DNA of 64,000 nucleotides from Chelativorans sp. ZYF759 (GTDB taxonomy: Bacteria; Pseudomonadota; Alphaproteobacteria; Rhizobiales; Rhizobiaceae). The notes beneath the pieces were generated by a model that searched no databases, had not been told where the DNA came from, and saw nothing but the letters and a program-made list of their open reading frames with translations. This document shows positions 53,730 through 61,464 of the stretch, in pieces (position 1 is the first letter of the stretch; each line of letters opens with the position of its first letter). The DNA is taken from the NCBI RefSeq assembly GCF_012911015.1, contig NZ_WVVV01000010.1, forward strand, positions 62,001 through 126,000, in the 5' to 3' direction. The position numbers and the translations under genes were made by a program.

Positions 53730-54290
53730 TCAGTGGATGGTGTGGCCGCGACGGCCGGGGAAAAGCTTGTTTCTGCGTGCCGTCCTCGCCGTGCGGCGAG
53801 GTCTGACCCGCTTGATGCCTGTCTTCCGACGGTCAGCCAGAAGCTCGAGCGCGGTCCAGGCAACACAGCGTGCGAGATCTCCCGCCTCGAAGAGAGTGAT
53901 GGGGCTGGCAAGCATTGCCTGCGGCATCATGACCACGGACAGCCACGGAAGCCGGCAGGGGGGGCCGTCGACGACAAGACCTGCGATCTGCCGTGCCCGT
54001 TCTTCGGCGATCGGCCAGAGAGCCGCGGCTCCCTCGGCGGTCCACGCCAGATGGCAGGTCGCGATCCAATCCTCACCGTGGATGAGGTTGAAGCAGCACG
54101 AGCCATCGGCCGGCGCATGCACCATCTGGAGCTTCCAGCCGGTGTGTGCGAGGACGCCGCCGCCGATGGCAACGAAAGGCGTCAGGCTGTCGATAACGTC
54201 ATCGGCGACTTCGCTCCTGGGGCTGGAGCGGTCATGGCCGGTGTTGAGCGTCAGGTGCTGCAGGCAGGCGGAACGTGAAAAGCGTTTCAT
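53730..54290 (-). CDS. Hypothetical protein of the mobile element (186 aa)
   Basis: 186 aa, not recognised. AAGGA precedes ATG 54290. Core region FVAIGGGVLAHTGWKLQMVHAPADGSCCFNLIHGEDWIATCHLAW, then WPIAEERARQIAGLVVDGPPCRLPWLSVVMMPQAML and an alpha-helical stretch. It ends in a very basic tail (KRVRPRRTARTARRNKLFPGRRG), suggesting nucleic-acid contact. The stop is 16 bp from the next gene. Confidence 0.65.
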   Translation of the reverse strand: MKRFSRSACLQHLTLNTGHDRSSPRSEVADDVIDSLTPFVAIGGGVLAHTGWKLQMVHAPADGSCCFNLIHGEDWIATCHLAWTAEGAAALWPIAEERARQIAGLVVDGPPCRLPWLSVVMMPQAMLASPITLFEAGDLARCVAWTALELLADRRKTGIKRVRPRRTARTARRNKLFPGRRGHTIH

Positions 54291-54373
54291 GTGATTGTCC
54301 TTGTGTCGGCGCCTTGGCGGCGGGAATTGTCTTAGGGCGGCGGTAGCTGCCCCGCCGCCCAGGGGAGCGCTGG

Positions 54374-54862
54374 TCACACCCACGTTTCCCAGAGGAACTC
54401 GGCGCGCTCCTCGTAGAAATCGGTCGTTGCCTGCAAGTAGTCGCCATAAGGAAGGCGGTAGACCGAGAAGCGCCTCTTCCGGGGGCGGAGCTGCACGACG
54501 TTGTCGCCAGGCGCCGCCTCCTCAGCGTTCATCCCCTCGCGCGAGACATAATCGGCAAGATGGGAGGAGAAGAATCCCGCGACCTCTTCAGGCGGAATGT
54601 CGCGCCCAAAATGGTCCATCATCGCCACAAAGCGGCTGTCGTTCTCGTCATCCACGAGTACAAGGCAGCCATGGTCGTAACCTACCTCGCGGAGGACCCG
54701 CTTGTACTGGAGCCAGCCGTCACTCCGGTAGCGTCCCTCAATCTCCTCGAGCGACGTCCTTACGGAGATGACACCGCTCAAGAGGTCACGGCGGATGTCT
54801 TCCATCCTCGTGAAGCGAAGGGCCTTGCGGCCTGAGGGGGTGGGAATGGTGTTGTCGATCAT
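54374..54862 (-). CDS. Hypothetical protein of the mobile element (162 aa)
   Basis: 162 aa, not recognised. ATG 54862 is preceded by GAGG 8 nt upstream. Acidic, with helical segments (RMEDIRRDLLSGVISVRTSLEEIEGRY) and a strand-rich middle (GCLVLVDDENDSRFVAMMDHFGRDIPPEEVAGFF), then PYGDYLQATTDFYEERAEFLWETWV. Soluble, cytoplasmic. Member of the minus-strand block. Confidence 0.68.
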   Translation of the reverse strand: MIDNTIPTPSGRKALRFTRMEDIRRDLLSGVISVRTSLEEIEGRYRSDGWLQYKRVLREVGYDHGCLVLVDDENDSRFVAMMDHFGRDIPPEEVAGFFSSHLADYVSREGMNAEEAAPGDNVVQLRPRKRRFSVYRLPYGDYLQATTDFYEERAEFLWETWV

Positions 54863-54920
54863 GATGGTAGCCTCTCTTTGAAGTGGAATGCGGGGTGATG
54901 AATGTCGCTCGCGGCGACCA

Positions 54921-55241
54921 TTAGTGGAGTGTCGGAGCGGACACTTCGCCGTCGCCGAAGACCATCCGCATTGCGATTGCTTCCTCATCGCACGTCACCA
55001 CGATGGCTCCCTGAATGACCGCCCGTGCTTTGTCGCTGGCGGAGATTTCCTTGAGCAATTCGAGACCCTTGATGAGGACGACGTGGCCGCCATCGTCGTC
55101 GGGCACGACGCCGAAAAAGACCTCGCTAACGTCGATGGCGCGCTTGAGGGCCGCAGTCTGTTCTTCGGGTGATCCGAGGGCCAGGAGGGCCTTACCGGTG
55201 GAAACGGCGAGCGAAATGAGATCGGGGGTAAGTTCGGTCAT
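54921..55241 (-). CDS. Hypothetical protein of the mobile element (106 aa)
   Basis: 106 aa, not recognised. AAGGAAA precedes ATG 55241. It is Ala- and Leu-rich with alternating strands and helices (AVSTGKALLALGSPEEQTAALKRAIDVSEVFFGVVPDDDGGHVVLIKGLELLKEI) and an acidic C-terminal half. Possibly a small folded accessory protein; 59 bp separate it from the downstream gene. Confidence 0.65.
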   Translation of the reverse strand: MTELTPDLISLAVSTGKALLALGSPEEQTAALKRAIDVSEVFFGVVPDDDGGHVVLIKGLELLKEISASDKARAVIQGAIVVTCDEEAIAMRMVFGDGEVSAPTLH

Positions 55242-55352
55242 GGGACTTTCCTTTGCTGGTGGAGTGAAGCAGTGGGTGTTGCCGACCGCCGGGATCTGCC
55301 GGCGGCTGCGTTTGGTCGGCTGCTGGTTGGGAAGGCAAATGGCGGAAGGATC

Positions 55353-56156
55353 TCAAACCGTCATGGCGGACCAGCCAACGCCGTCACCACTGAAAAGAAG
55401 GGGATCCGGCGTGGGACTGGAAAGGAACGCTTCGACCTGATGCGTCGCACCAAACCAGTCATCGGGCAGCAGCCAGTGGGTGACAGTCAAACACCGGCCG
55501 TCTGAAAAGTGGATCGTGAGAGAATCGTCTCCCCGCTCTTTTTCCCAGGTGGCGCCAAGGCTTCGGGCAAATTTCGCGAACTCGCGATATCCTCGGCTCC
55601 TGTCGCGCTGCTGCGCTCGCTTTTCGTCTGCGATCTGGGCGGGATGCTTGCTGACTACCGTTCCGGGAGCAACTCGTCCGGTGATGAAGAACACGCGTTC
55701 CACACGCTTGCGGCGGCGTGGTGCTTCATCGACCTCGACCACCTGGCCCTTCGTGAAGGTATCGGCAAACATGTAGCCCGCGACAGCGACAACGTGCCGT
55801 GTCACGTTGACGATGCAGGGGCGCCGACGCTCTTCGGGGGTGCGAGTTTCCAGCCATGCCGCAAGGGTTGGCCTGTCACACACTTCGACCCAGCGGCCTG
55901 CATATCCAAGGATGCGCATTGCCCGCGCGATCACCGCAATTCCGATGCCTTTGATGCGGGGCGGATGCAAATGCTTTTCGGGCCAATCTTCACCATCACG
56001 AGCCGTGCGGCAGGCATCGAGAACGAAAGAGAGCGGCAGTCCGGTGACGGCCGCGATGGCGGTCGGCCCGCAGTAGGCTTTCAGATTCGTGTCGTTCTCC
56101 ACGTCGCGAAGGGTGAGACGGATAGGATCGTTGAGATGGTTCACTGGCGCGGTCAC
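55353..56156 (-). CDS. Papain-like (C39-like) protein of unknown function
   Basis: 267 aa from GTG 56156; start uncertain because AGGA is only 2-3 nt upstream. The opening NDTNLKAYCGPTAIAAVTGLPLSFVLDA places a candidate nucleophile Cys29 at the start of a helix, followed by VNVTRHVVAVAGYMFADT with candidate His121 and Asp132. This Cys...His...Asp order is that of papain-like peptidases and transglutaminases, and resembles small peptidase-like proteins of phages and plasmids. The C-terminal half is basic, then acidic. First gene of the minus-strand block and divergent from the methyltransferase-like gene. Peptidase activity is a prediction. Confidence 0.7.
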   Translation of the reverse strand: MTAPVNHLNDPIRLTLRDVENDTNLKAYCGPTAIAAVTGLPLSFVLDACRTARDGEDWPEKHLHPPRIKGIGIAVIARAMRILGYAGRWVEVCDRPTLAAWLETRTPEERRRPCIVNVTRHVVAVAGYMFADTFTKGQVVEVDEAPRRRKRVERVFFITGRVAPGTVVSKHPAQIADEKRAQQRDRSRGYREFAKFARSLGATWEKERGDDSLTIHFSDGRCLTVTHWLLPDDWFGATHQVEAFLSSPTPDPLLFSGDGVGWSAMTV

Positions 56157-56382
56157 TTTCCTGGTGTGGTGGGGGGCCAGTCACCCGGCCCGTCACTCAA
56201 GGCTGATCGCGGGGTTTTTCAGAGTCAAGCGCCGATTTTCTCTTTCGTGTTTGTAGCGAAAAAACGCCGATTTCCTAGATTTTTCCGTTAAAACAGTACC
56301 TTATTTGTAAGTGAGGTTGATTTTGAATCACGTTTTGTGCATGATCGATGCGTCTCAATCTTCTTAACAGGAGTTAAGTGAA
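56157..56382. promoter_or_regulatory. AT-rich divergent promoter region of the island
   Basis: This 226-bp gap contrasts with its GC-rich flanks and separates two divergent transcription units. It contains a direct repeat CGCCGATTT at 56230-56238 and 56265-56273 (35-bp period) and an inverted repeat TGATT-N3-AATCA at 56318-56330. These are candidate sites for an element-encoded regulator. AGGAG lies 9 nt before the plus-strand gene. Confidence 0.6.
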
Positions 56383-58092
56383 ATGGCCGAGTCCGAAAAC
56401 AAGATACCGAAGGCAATCACCCTGTTCGACGGCCTAGGGGGATTCGAGATCGGCTTGGAGAGGGCTGGGATTGCACTTGGAGGCCAGTTCAGTTCCGTCT
56501 ACGCGGGCCGGGCGCGCGACAGGCAGGATGAAGGTTCTGCGTTCCGCGGGGACAAGTTCGCAGCGCAGGAGGCAGAACACCAAGAGCGCGTGAAGAAGGT
56601 TATGGAAAATCCCTTCCTGCGGCTTAGGGAGCTTTCCAACCTTGCCGAGGCGGCGCCCGCAATCGCGCTCGCAAGCCCCGATATCATCGTCGGTTCACCG
56701 CCCCATCTGATACAGCGACTGGGACGGCCGCCTGAAGCCTTTCTTCTGGAGACCTTCGCGATCGTCGTCGCCACCGCGCGGCCGCGCTATTTCGTGATGG
56801 AGAACAATATCGGCGTCGCGCGAAGTTGGGATTACGGCCAATTGTTCCACCGTATGCTGCGGCAGAGCGGCTACGGACTTAGTCAGATGATGGTGAGGGT
56901 TGCCCATTTCGGCGCTGCCGACCGGCGCTGGCGGCTCATTTGCGCCGGGTGCCTTGAGGAGTCCGACAACTGGTTGAACGCATATCTCCACCAGTATCGT
57001 GCCCGTAAGCAACTGACTGTCGCCGACATTCTTGGTCAGGACTATGGGAGGAAGATTTCGGAATGTACCCCCGGCGCCGAAACGGGCAATGAACGCGTGC
57101 AGCCGGCCGAAACTGATGGCCGGCGTCGCCAGGCAGAAGATGCAGCAGACAAGCGACCTTCGGGCACGGTCCTGCGTGATACCGACAAACGCACCATTCG
57201 CGATCTTCCGCCCGAAGCCCGCCTCTACTTTTGCCGTCCGGGGGGGAAGGATATGGGTTTACTCCACCGCTCGGACCGTCCTGCTCCATCGCCAATGCGA
57301 TCTTCGCTCCAGGGCCTTCCCCCATCCTATCGGCCAAAGGCTGGTGACCAGCTAGACCTGCGGCTTCTTCCGCAGCCTACCCTGGGGGACTTCCTCAAGC
57401 TTGCTGGTTTTCCGGACGGCGGCAGTACGAAATGGGAGAGCGCCAAGCGGAGCACTGGCACCAGAGACCTCACGGCGTTTCAGCAACGGCTGCAACTTGC
57501 CAGTTCAACCCCCCCGCCACTTGCAGAGGCAATCGGCCGTGCGATCCTGGATCACAGGGCGAAGTTGAAGCTGGGCGCCGCTCATTCCAAGTCATGGGTG
57601 ATCACCGGGGCGTCCGCAACACTACCGCCTTCCTCACCGCCCTCTAAAGCGAGGCCCAAGAAAAAAAGCTATTATGACTACAAAACCTACCTTGAGAATG
57701 ATCTGAAGCTCAAGGATCGAGCAGTTTCGCAGCTATTGACTGACCTAAGGGCGGCCAAGGCGGATGTCGCACACTACGAATTGAAGGACGCCCGGGCCGA
57801 GCAGATCGCACTTGAGAAATTGTTCAAGTTCCAGGGCACGGCGAAAGACCAAAGCGAGCGAGTCCGAAGATCGCAGAAGCGCCGCGCGCTCAGGCTTTTC
57901 GCCGACTGGGAAGAAACGCAGACGCCCGAATACAAGCAGAAACTTGAGGATCAGGAGGAAGTGCGCCAGGCCATCGAGGATGAAAGGCATTTTCTTGAGC
58001 ACGGTCCCTTCGAGGAATCCACGGTATCTCCCGGTTATTTTGATCGGTTATCCTCCCGACAAAAGGCAAAACCTGACGCGAGCAAGAAGTAG
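56383..58092 (+). CDS. Degenerate cytosine-5 DNA methyltransferase homologue (catalytic Cys lost)
   Basis: 569 aa. The N-terminal 390 residues follow C5-methyltransferase architecture: SAM motif I LFDGLGGFEIGLE (14-26), motif IV SPDIIVGSPPH (98-108), motif VI VMENNIGVA (138-145), motif VIII HFGAADRRWRL (175-185), LAGFPDG (340-346) and motif X LASSTPPPLAEAIG (372-385). The essential Pro-Cys is Pro107-His108, ENV is ENN, and QxR is DRR, so catalysis by the known mechanism is not expected although the SAM fold may persist. Residues 425-569 form a charged, coiled-coil-like extension absent from usual enzymes. AGGAG precedes ATG 56383. Confidence 0.85.
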   Translation: MAESENKIPKAITLFDGLGGFEIGLERAGIALGGQFSSVYAGRARDRQDEGSAFRGDKFAAQEAEHQERVKKVMENPFLRLRELSNLAEAAPAIALASPDIIVGSPPHLIQRLGRPPEAFLLETFAIVVATARPRYFVMENNIGVARSWDYGQLFHRMLRQSGYGLSQMMVRVAHFGAADRRWRLICAGCLEESDNWLNAYLHQYRARKQLTVADILGQDYGRKISECTPGAETGNERVQPAETDGRRRQAEDAADKRPSGTVLRDTDKRTIRDLPPEARLYFCRPGGKDMGLLHRSDRPAPSPMRSSLQGLPPSYRPKAGDQLDLRLLPQPTLGDFLKLAGFPDGGSTKWESAKRSTGTRDLTAFQQRLQLASSTPPPLAEAIGRAILDHRAKLKLGAAHSKSWVITGASATLPPSSPPSKARPKKKSYYDYKTYLENDLKLKDRAVSQLLTDLRAAKADVAHYELKDARAEQIALEKLFKFQGTAKDQSERVRRSQKRRALRLFADWEETQTPEYKQKLEDQEEVRQAIEDERHFLEHGPFEESTVSPGYFDRLSSRQKAKPDASKK

Positions 58093-58270
58093 CCCATTCA
58101 CCGAAATAGCTTCGATGGGCGATGTCGCAGACCCATAGCAAGCAGCGTGCTATCGCCGGCCCCGCCACCTCGCTGGTGGCGGCGACAGGATTTTGCCAGC
58201 GAGCGCGGCGAAATGAGGCTCGGTCGCATGTCGGCCAAGCCTCGCGCCAGGGCGGTTGCGCATTCTGACG

Positions 58271-58648
58271 TCAGAGTTGGCGCTTCACCATCCAACCCTT
58301 CCCAGTGTACATCCCCACGTTCAGATTCCATGCCCATTTCTCGAGCGGCACATTGTCAGCGGCGACCCGCTTGATAATGGCAGCGATCACCTCTTCGACG
58401 CGGGAGGGCGCCTTGCCCAGCCTCTCCTGTTCGCAGGCCCAGTCGAGAATATCATCGAGCAACGCGCATTCGACCGGGCTGAGTTCGATGGTTTCGCCCC
58501 GGTCGAGCCGTCCAAGCTTCTCGGCCAAGCCGAACAAATTGAGAAACGGCGCGGGCAACCCGCACGCAGCCCTCGTCGGGGTTGTCTTGCCGTCGAGAAG
58601 TTCGATCACCAGTGCCACGATCCCGCATTTGCTGGCTGCTTCAGACAT
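58271..58648 (-). CDS. Hypothetical protein of the mobile element (125 aa)
   Basis: 125 aa, not recognised. AAAGGAAAC precedes ATG 58648. Largely helical and acidic (IVALVIELLDGKTTPTRAACG, FLNLFGLAEKLGRLDRGETIELSPVECALLDDILDWACEQERL, VEEVIAAIIKRVAADNVPLEKWAWNLN). It lies between the methyltransferase-like gene and the relaxase gene. 161 bp from the relaxase, possibly downstream in the same unit. Confidence 0.7.
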   Translation of the reverse strand: MSEAASKCGIVALVIELLDGKTTPTRAACGLPAPFLNLFGLAEKLGRLDRGETIELSPVECALLDDILDWACEQERLGKAPSRVEEVIAAIIKRVAADNVPLEKWAWNLNVGMYTGKGWMVKRQL

Positions 58649-58809
58649 GTTGTTTCCTTTCGTATTGATCCGGCGTGTGCCGGCGCGGCCAGGATCGACC
58701 GCACCTCAAGGCTGGCGCGGATCGGGGACAAAAAGTTCGGGAACAAATCGACCGGCTCAAAAAAAGCGGAGCATTCAGCGGCATGCCATGCCGTCATGCG
58801 CAAGCGCGA

Positions 58810-61443
58810 CTATCGTTCGACTTCCAATGCCGGAAGGCGGCGTTCATGTGAGGTTTGGCGAGACCGCTTCTTTGGCGCAGCGTCACCTGTCTCGACCAGG
58901 TCGAGCGTGGTGCCCTTTATCGAGGCGCGCGACAGTTGTCGGCCAAGCCATTTGGTTCGATCCTCGTCTTTCACCTCATTCACGGCGTCACGCCGCGACA
59001 GCTGCCGACTGTCGCGCATGGCAGCGTCAACTCCCTTCCTGTCCACGAACACCCGCGTAGCGCCGCGAGCGCGCGACAGCGCGACATAGGTGTCGTGACG
59101 GTCGGCGAGCGGATCGAGGAGGACGAACGCGTTCTCGGTGGTCAGCCCCTGGGCGCCATAGATGGTCGAGGCATAGGCATGGCCGAGGCGGACCCGGCCC
59201 TGTTCGTCGGCGAGTTCAGAAGCGGCGAATTCCACCTCCCGCTCGCCAATGCGCGCCGCGAGCATCATATCGCCCTCATGCCGCTCGACCGAAACGAGCG
59301 TGGCAACGGTCCCGTTGACGACGCCGAGGCGGTCGTCGCGGATTAGGAAACGGACCTCGTCGCCGGCAGCAAGGTGAAGATCATGGGTATGGCCGGATGG
59401 CGTGACAGCCGGCAGGATCACCTCATCGCCCCACAGGAGGCCCCTTTCCAGTCGGCGCTTGCGGATCTCAGCATTGATCCTGCGGGCCTCGGCATTGGTG
59501 CGAGCCATGATCAGCGGCGGGCTTGCTGGCTGATCAAGCCTAACGGCTTCCGCCGCATCCACCAGCGCTTCGATCGTCGCGCGCTGCGTCTCCCCATAGT
59601 GGAGCTGTCCGTTGCGCTCATAGGCTTTCAGGGCGCTGGCAGTGCGACCCTCGGCAAGTGTCATGACAGCAGATCGCGCCCATGGGTCTCGCTGCCGCAC
59701 GACGCGGCGGACCTCTGCCACTTCGACGGCGCGGGCGACGATCGACAGCGCGCCACCGGCGCCGACCGGCTGCAGCTGCCTGCGGTCGCCCACGAGCACG
59801 AGGCTGGCACCAGACGCATCAGTATCCGAGAGCAGCGCGTGCATCTGCCGGCTCGACAGCTGCCCCGCCTCATCGACGATCATCACTGTGTTGGCATCGG
59901 CGAAGCTCTTGCCGGCTTTTCCACGCGCAATCCAGGAATCGGTTGCCCGCGCATCGATGCCGAGATCGCCGCCGAGCTGGTTGGCGATACGCCAGGCGGT
60001 CGCCGATCCGATGACGGTGCAGCCGGCCGCCTGCCAGGCTCGAACGAGCGGCAGGAGTGTCGTGGTCTTGCCGGAACCGGCAGCACCTTCCATGGCGGCT
60101 GCGCGGCCCTGTCGAGAGACCGACAGGATCGCCTCAGCCTGTTCACCGCTAAGCCCGTGTTCGGCGGCGAACTTCGACAAGAGGTCGAGATCGGGCCGGC
60201 GGCCATCGCTCGCTGCAAGCCGCGTTGCCATGGCGAGGATCTCTCGCTCGATGCGGATCATGTCGGGCGTCGAATAGCGCCGTTCGCCCACGGCATCGGG
60301 GCGTAATTCGACGATGACGCCGTCGGCGATCAGCCGGTCGGCATTTTCCTCTGCTTCCGCCGCCATGCGACCCGAGCCAACGAGGGCTGTTGCCGTCGCG
60401 GCGACAAGCTGGCGGCGGTCGAAGAAGGACTGGTTTTGGGTAAGTTCGTCGGCCAGCGTCTTGAGCCGTTCGCGCCAGGGCTGGGCGGCGAGATCAGCAA
60501 TGGCTTCACTCTGATGCTGGCCGGCGTTCAGAACCGTTTCGGCGAGCCTGTCGGCCGCCACGCCCCGCGCGGCGGCGCGCTCGTGCCAGTGCGAATGGCG
60601 ATCGGCGCGAGCCAAAGTTGATTTCGCCGATCGCGACGTCTTCGCAATCGTCGCGGCAAGGGCCGGGGCGGTTGCGCTGGCTGCTCCCGCCTCGTCCAGC
60701 AGGGCTTCGACCTCCCCGCGCCGCGCGGAAAAGAACCGAGAGATATCAGAATCGACACCCTCGATCTCGAAGGTGCCGTTCTTGCCGATGTTGCAGATGG
60801 CCAGGCCCAGCCGCTGAAGCCGCGAGGCGAGTTCAAGATGGTAGGCCGCGCCCGCGGCCATTTTCCAGGCGAACAGTCGTCGTCCGTCGAGCGTGCCGAC
60901 AGTTCCATCCTCGCGCGCGGCAAGGTTCAGAATAACGGCATGGGTATGAAGCTGCGGATCGGCAAAGATCGAGCCGTCTTCATGGACAGCGGGCCGCGCC
61001 TCTCCATGCTGGAAGGCAGCGACGCTCAGCTTCACCTTTTCAGAACGCGTGCCGCCGTGACCCCGGCGTGACCAGGCGGCATTGCGTTCCAGAAGCGCGA
61101 TCGCGGCCTTCACGGCTTCCGCCTGCGCACTCTCGATGTCCTGTTTCAGCGGACCATCGACAAGCCCCCACAGCACGGAGACCGATTTCGGCGCGGAAAA
61201 CGTCATGTCATAGCCCGGCACCCGGTCGATCCGTCCGCCATTAGTCAGCAACGGCCTGCCATGCTCGTCCAGCGCGGCATGAAGCCGCTCGAAGAGATCG
61301 CGTTTGACCGCGCTTCCCGAACCGATCCCAAGAACGGAACTTCCAGCGATCCACTGTCCCGGCGGCTCGGAGCCGCCAAGATAATACTCCGACTGCGCAA
61401 GATAGTATCCGGCCGTGGTGCCGGCGGCGATGGTCGCGACCAT
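58810..61443 (-). CDS. MobF/TrwC-type conjugative relaxase with helicase domain
   Basis: 877 aa. N-terminal relaxase: Tyr pairs 13-14 and 20-21 (AGYYLAQSEYYLGG), YDMTFSAPKSVSVLW, and the metal His set His146, His166, His168 (AAFQHGEAR, then DPQLHTHAVILN); the spacing between the first and second His is longer than in TrwC because of an insertion. C-terminal SF1B helicase: Walker A EGAAGSGKTT (452-461), VMIVDEAGQL, LVGDRRQLQPVG, HAYASTIYGAQGLT. It nicks oriT, attaches to the strand and unwinds it. Shorter than TrwC (966 aa) but complete in motifs. Start at ATG 61443, 21 bp after the coupling protein stop. Confidence 0.93.
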   Translation of the reverse strand: MVATIAAGTTAGYYLAQSEYYLGGSEPPGQWIAGSSVLGIGSGSAVKRDLFERLHAALDEHGRPLLTNGGRIDRVPGYDMTFSAPKSVSVLWGLVDGPLKQDIESAQAEAVKAAIALLERNAAWSRRGHGGTRSEKVKLSVAAFQHGEARPAVHEDGSIFADPQLHTHAVILNLAAREDGTVGTLDGRRLFAWKMAAGAAYHLELASRLQRLGLAICNIGKNGTFEIEGVDSDISRFFSARRGEVEALLDEAGAASATAPALAATIAKTSRSAKSTLARADRHSHWHERAAARGVAADRLAETVLNAGQHQSEAIADLAAQPWRERLKTLADELTQNQSFFDRRQLVAATATALVGSGRMAAEAEENADRLIADGVIVELRPDAVGERRYSTPDMIRIEREILAMATRLAASDGRRPDLDLLSKFAAEHGLSGEQAEAILSVSRQGRAAAMEGAAGSGKTTTLLPLVRAWQAAGCTVIGSATAWRIANQLGGDLGIDARATDSWIARGKAGKSFADANTVMIVDEAGQLSSRQMHALLSDTDASGASLVLVGDRRQLQPVGAGGALSIVARAVEVAEVRRVVRQRDPWARSAVMTLAEGRTASALKAYERNGQLHYGETQRATIEALVDAAEAVRLDQPASPPLIMARTNAEARRINAEIRKRRLERGLLWGDEVILPAVTPSGHTHDLHLAAGDEVRFLIRDDRLGVVNGTVATLVSVERHEGDMMLAARIGEREVEFAASELADEQGRVRLGHAYASTIYGAQGLTTENAFVLLDPLADRHDTYVALSRARGATRVFVDRKGVDAAMRDSRQLSRRDAVNEVKDEDRTKWLGRQLSRASIKGTTLDLVETGDAAPKKRSRQTSHERRLPALEVER

Positions 61444-61464
61444 GACAAGCAGCCCCCATCACCA

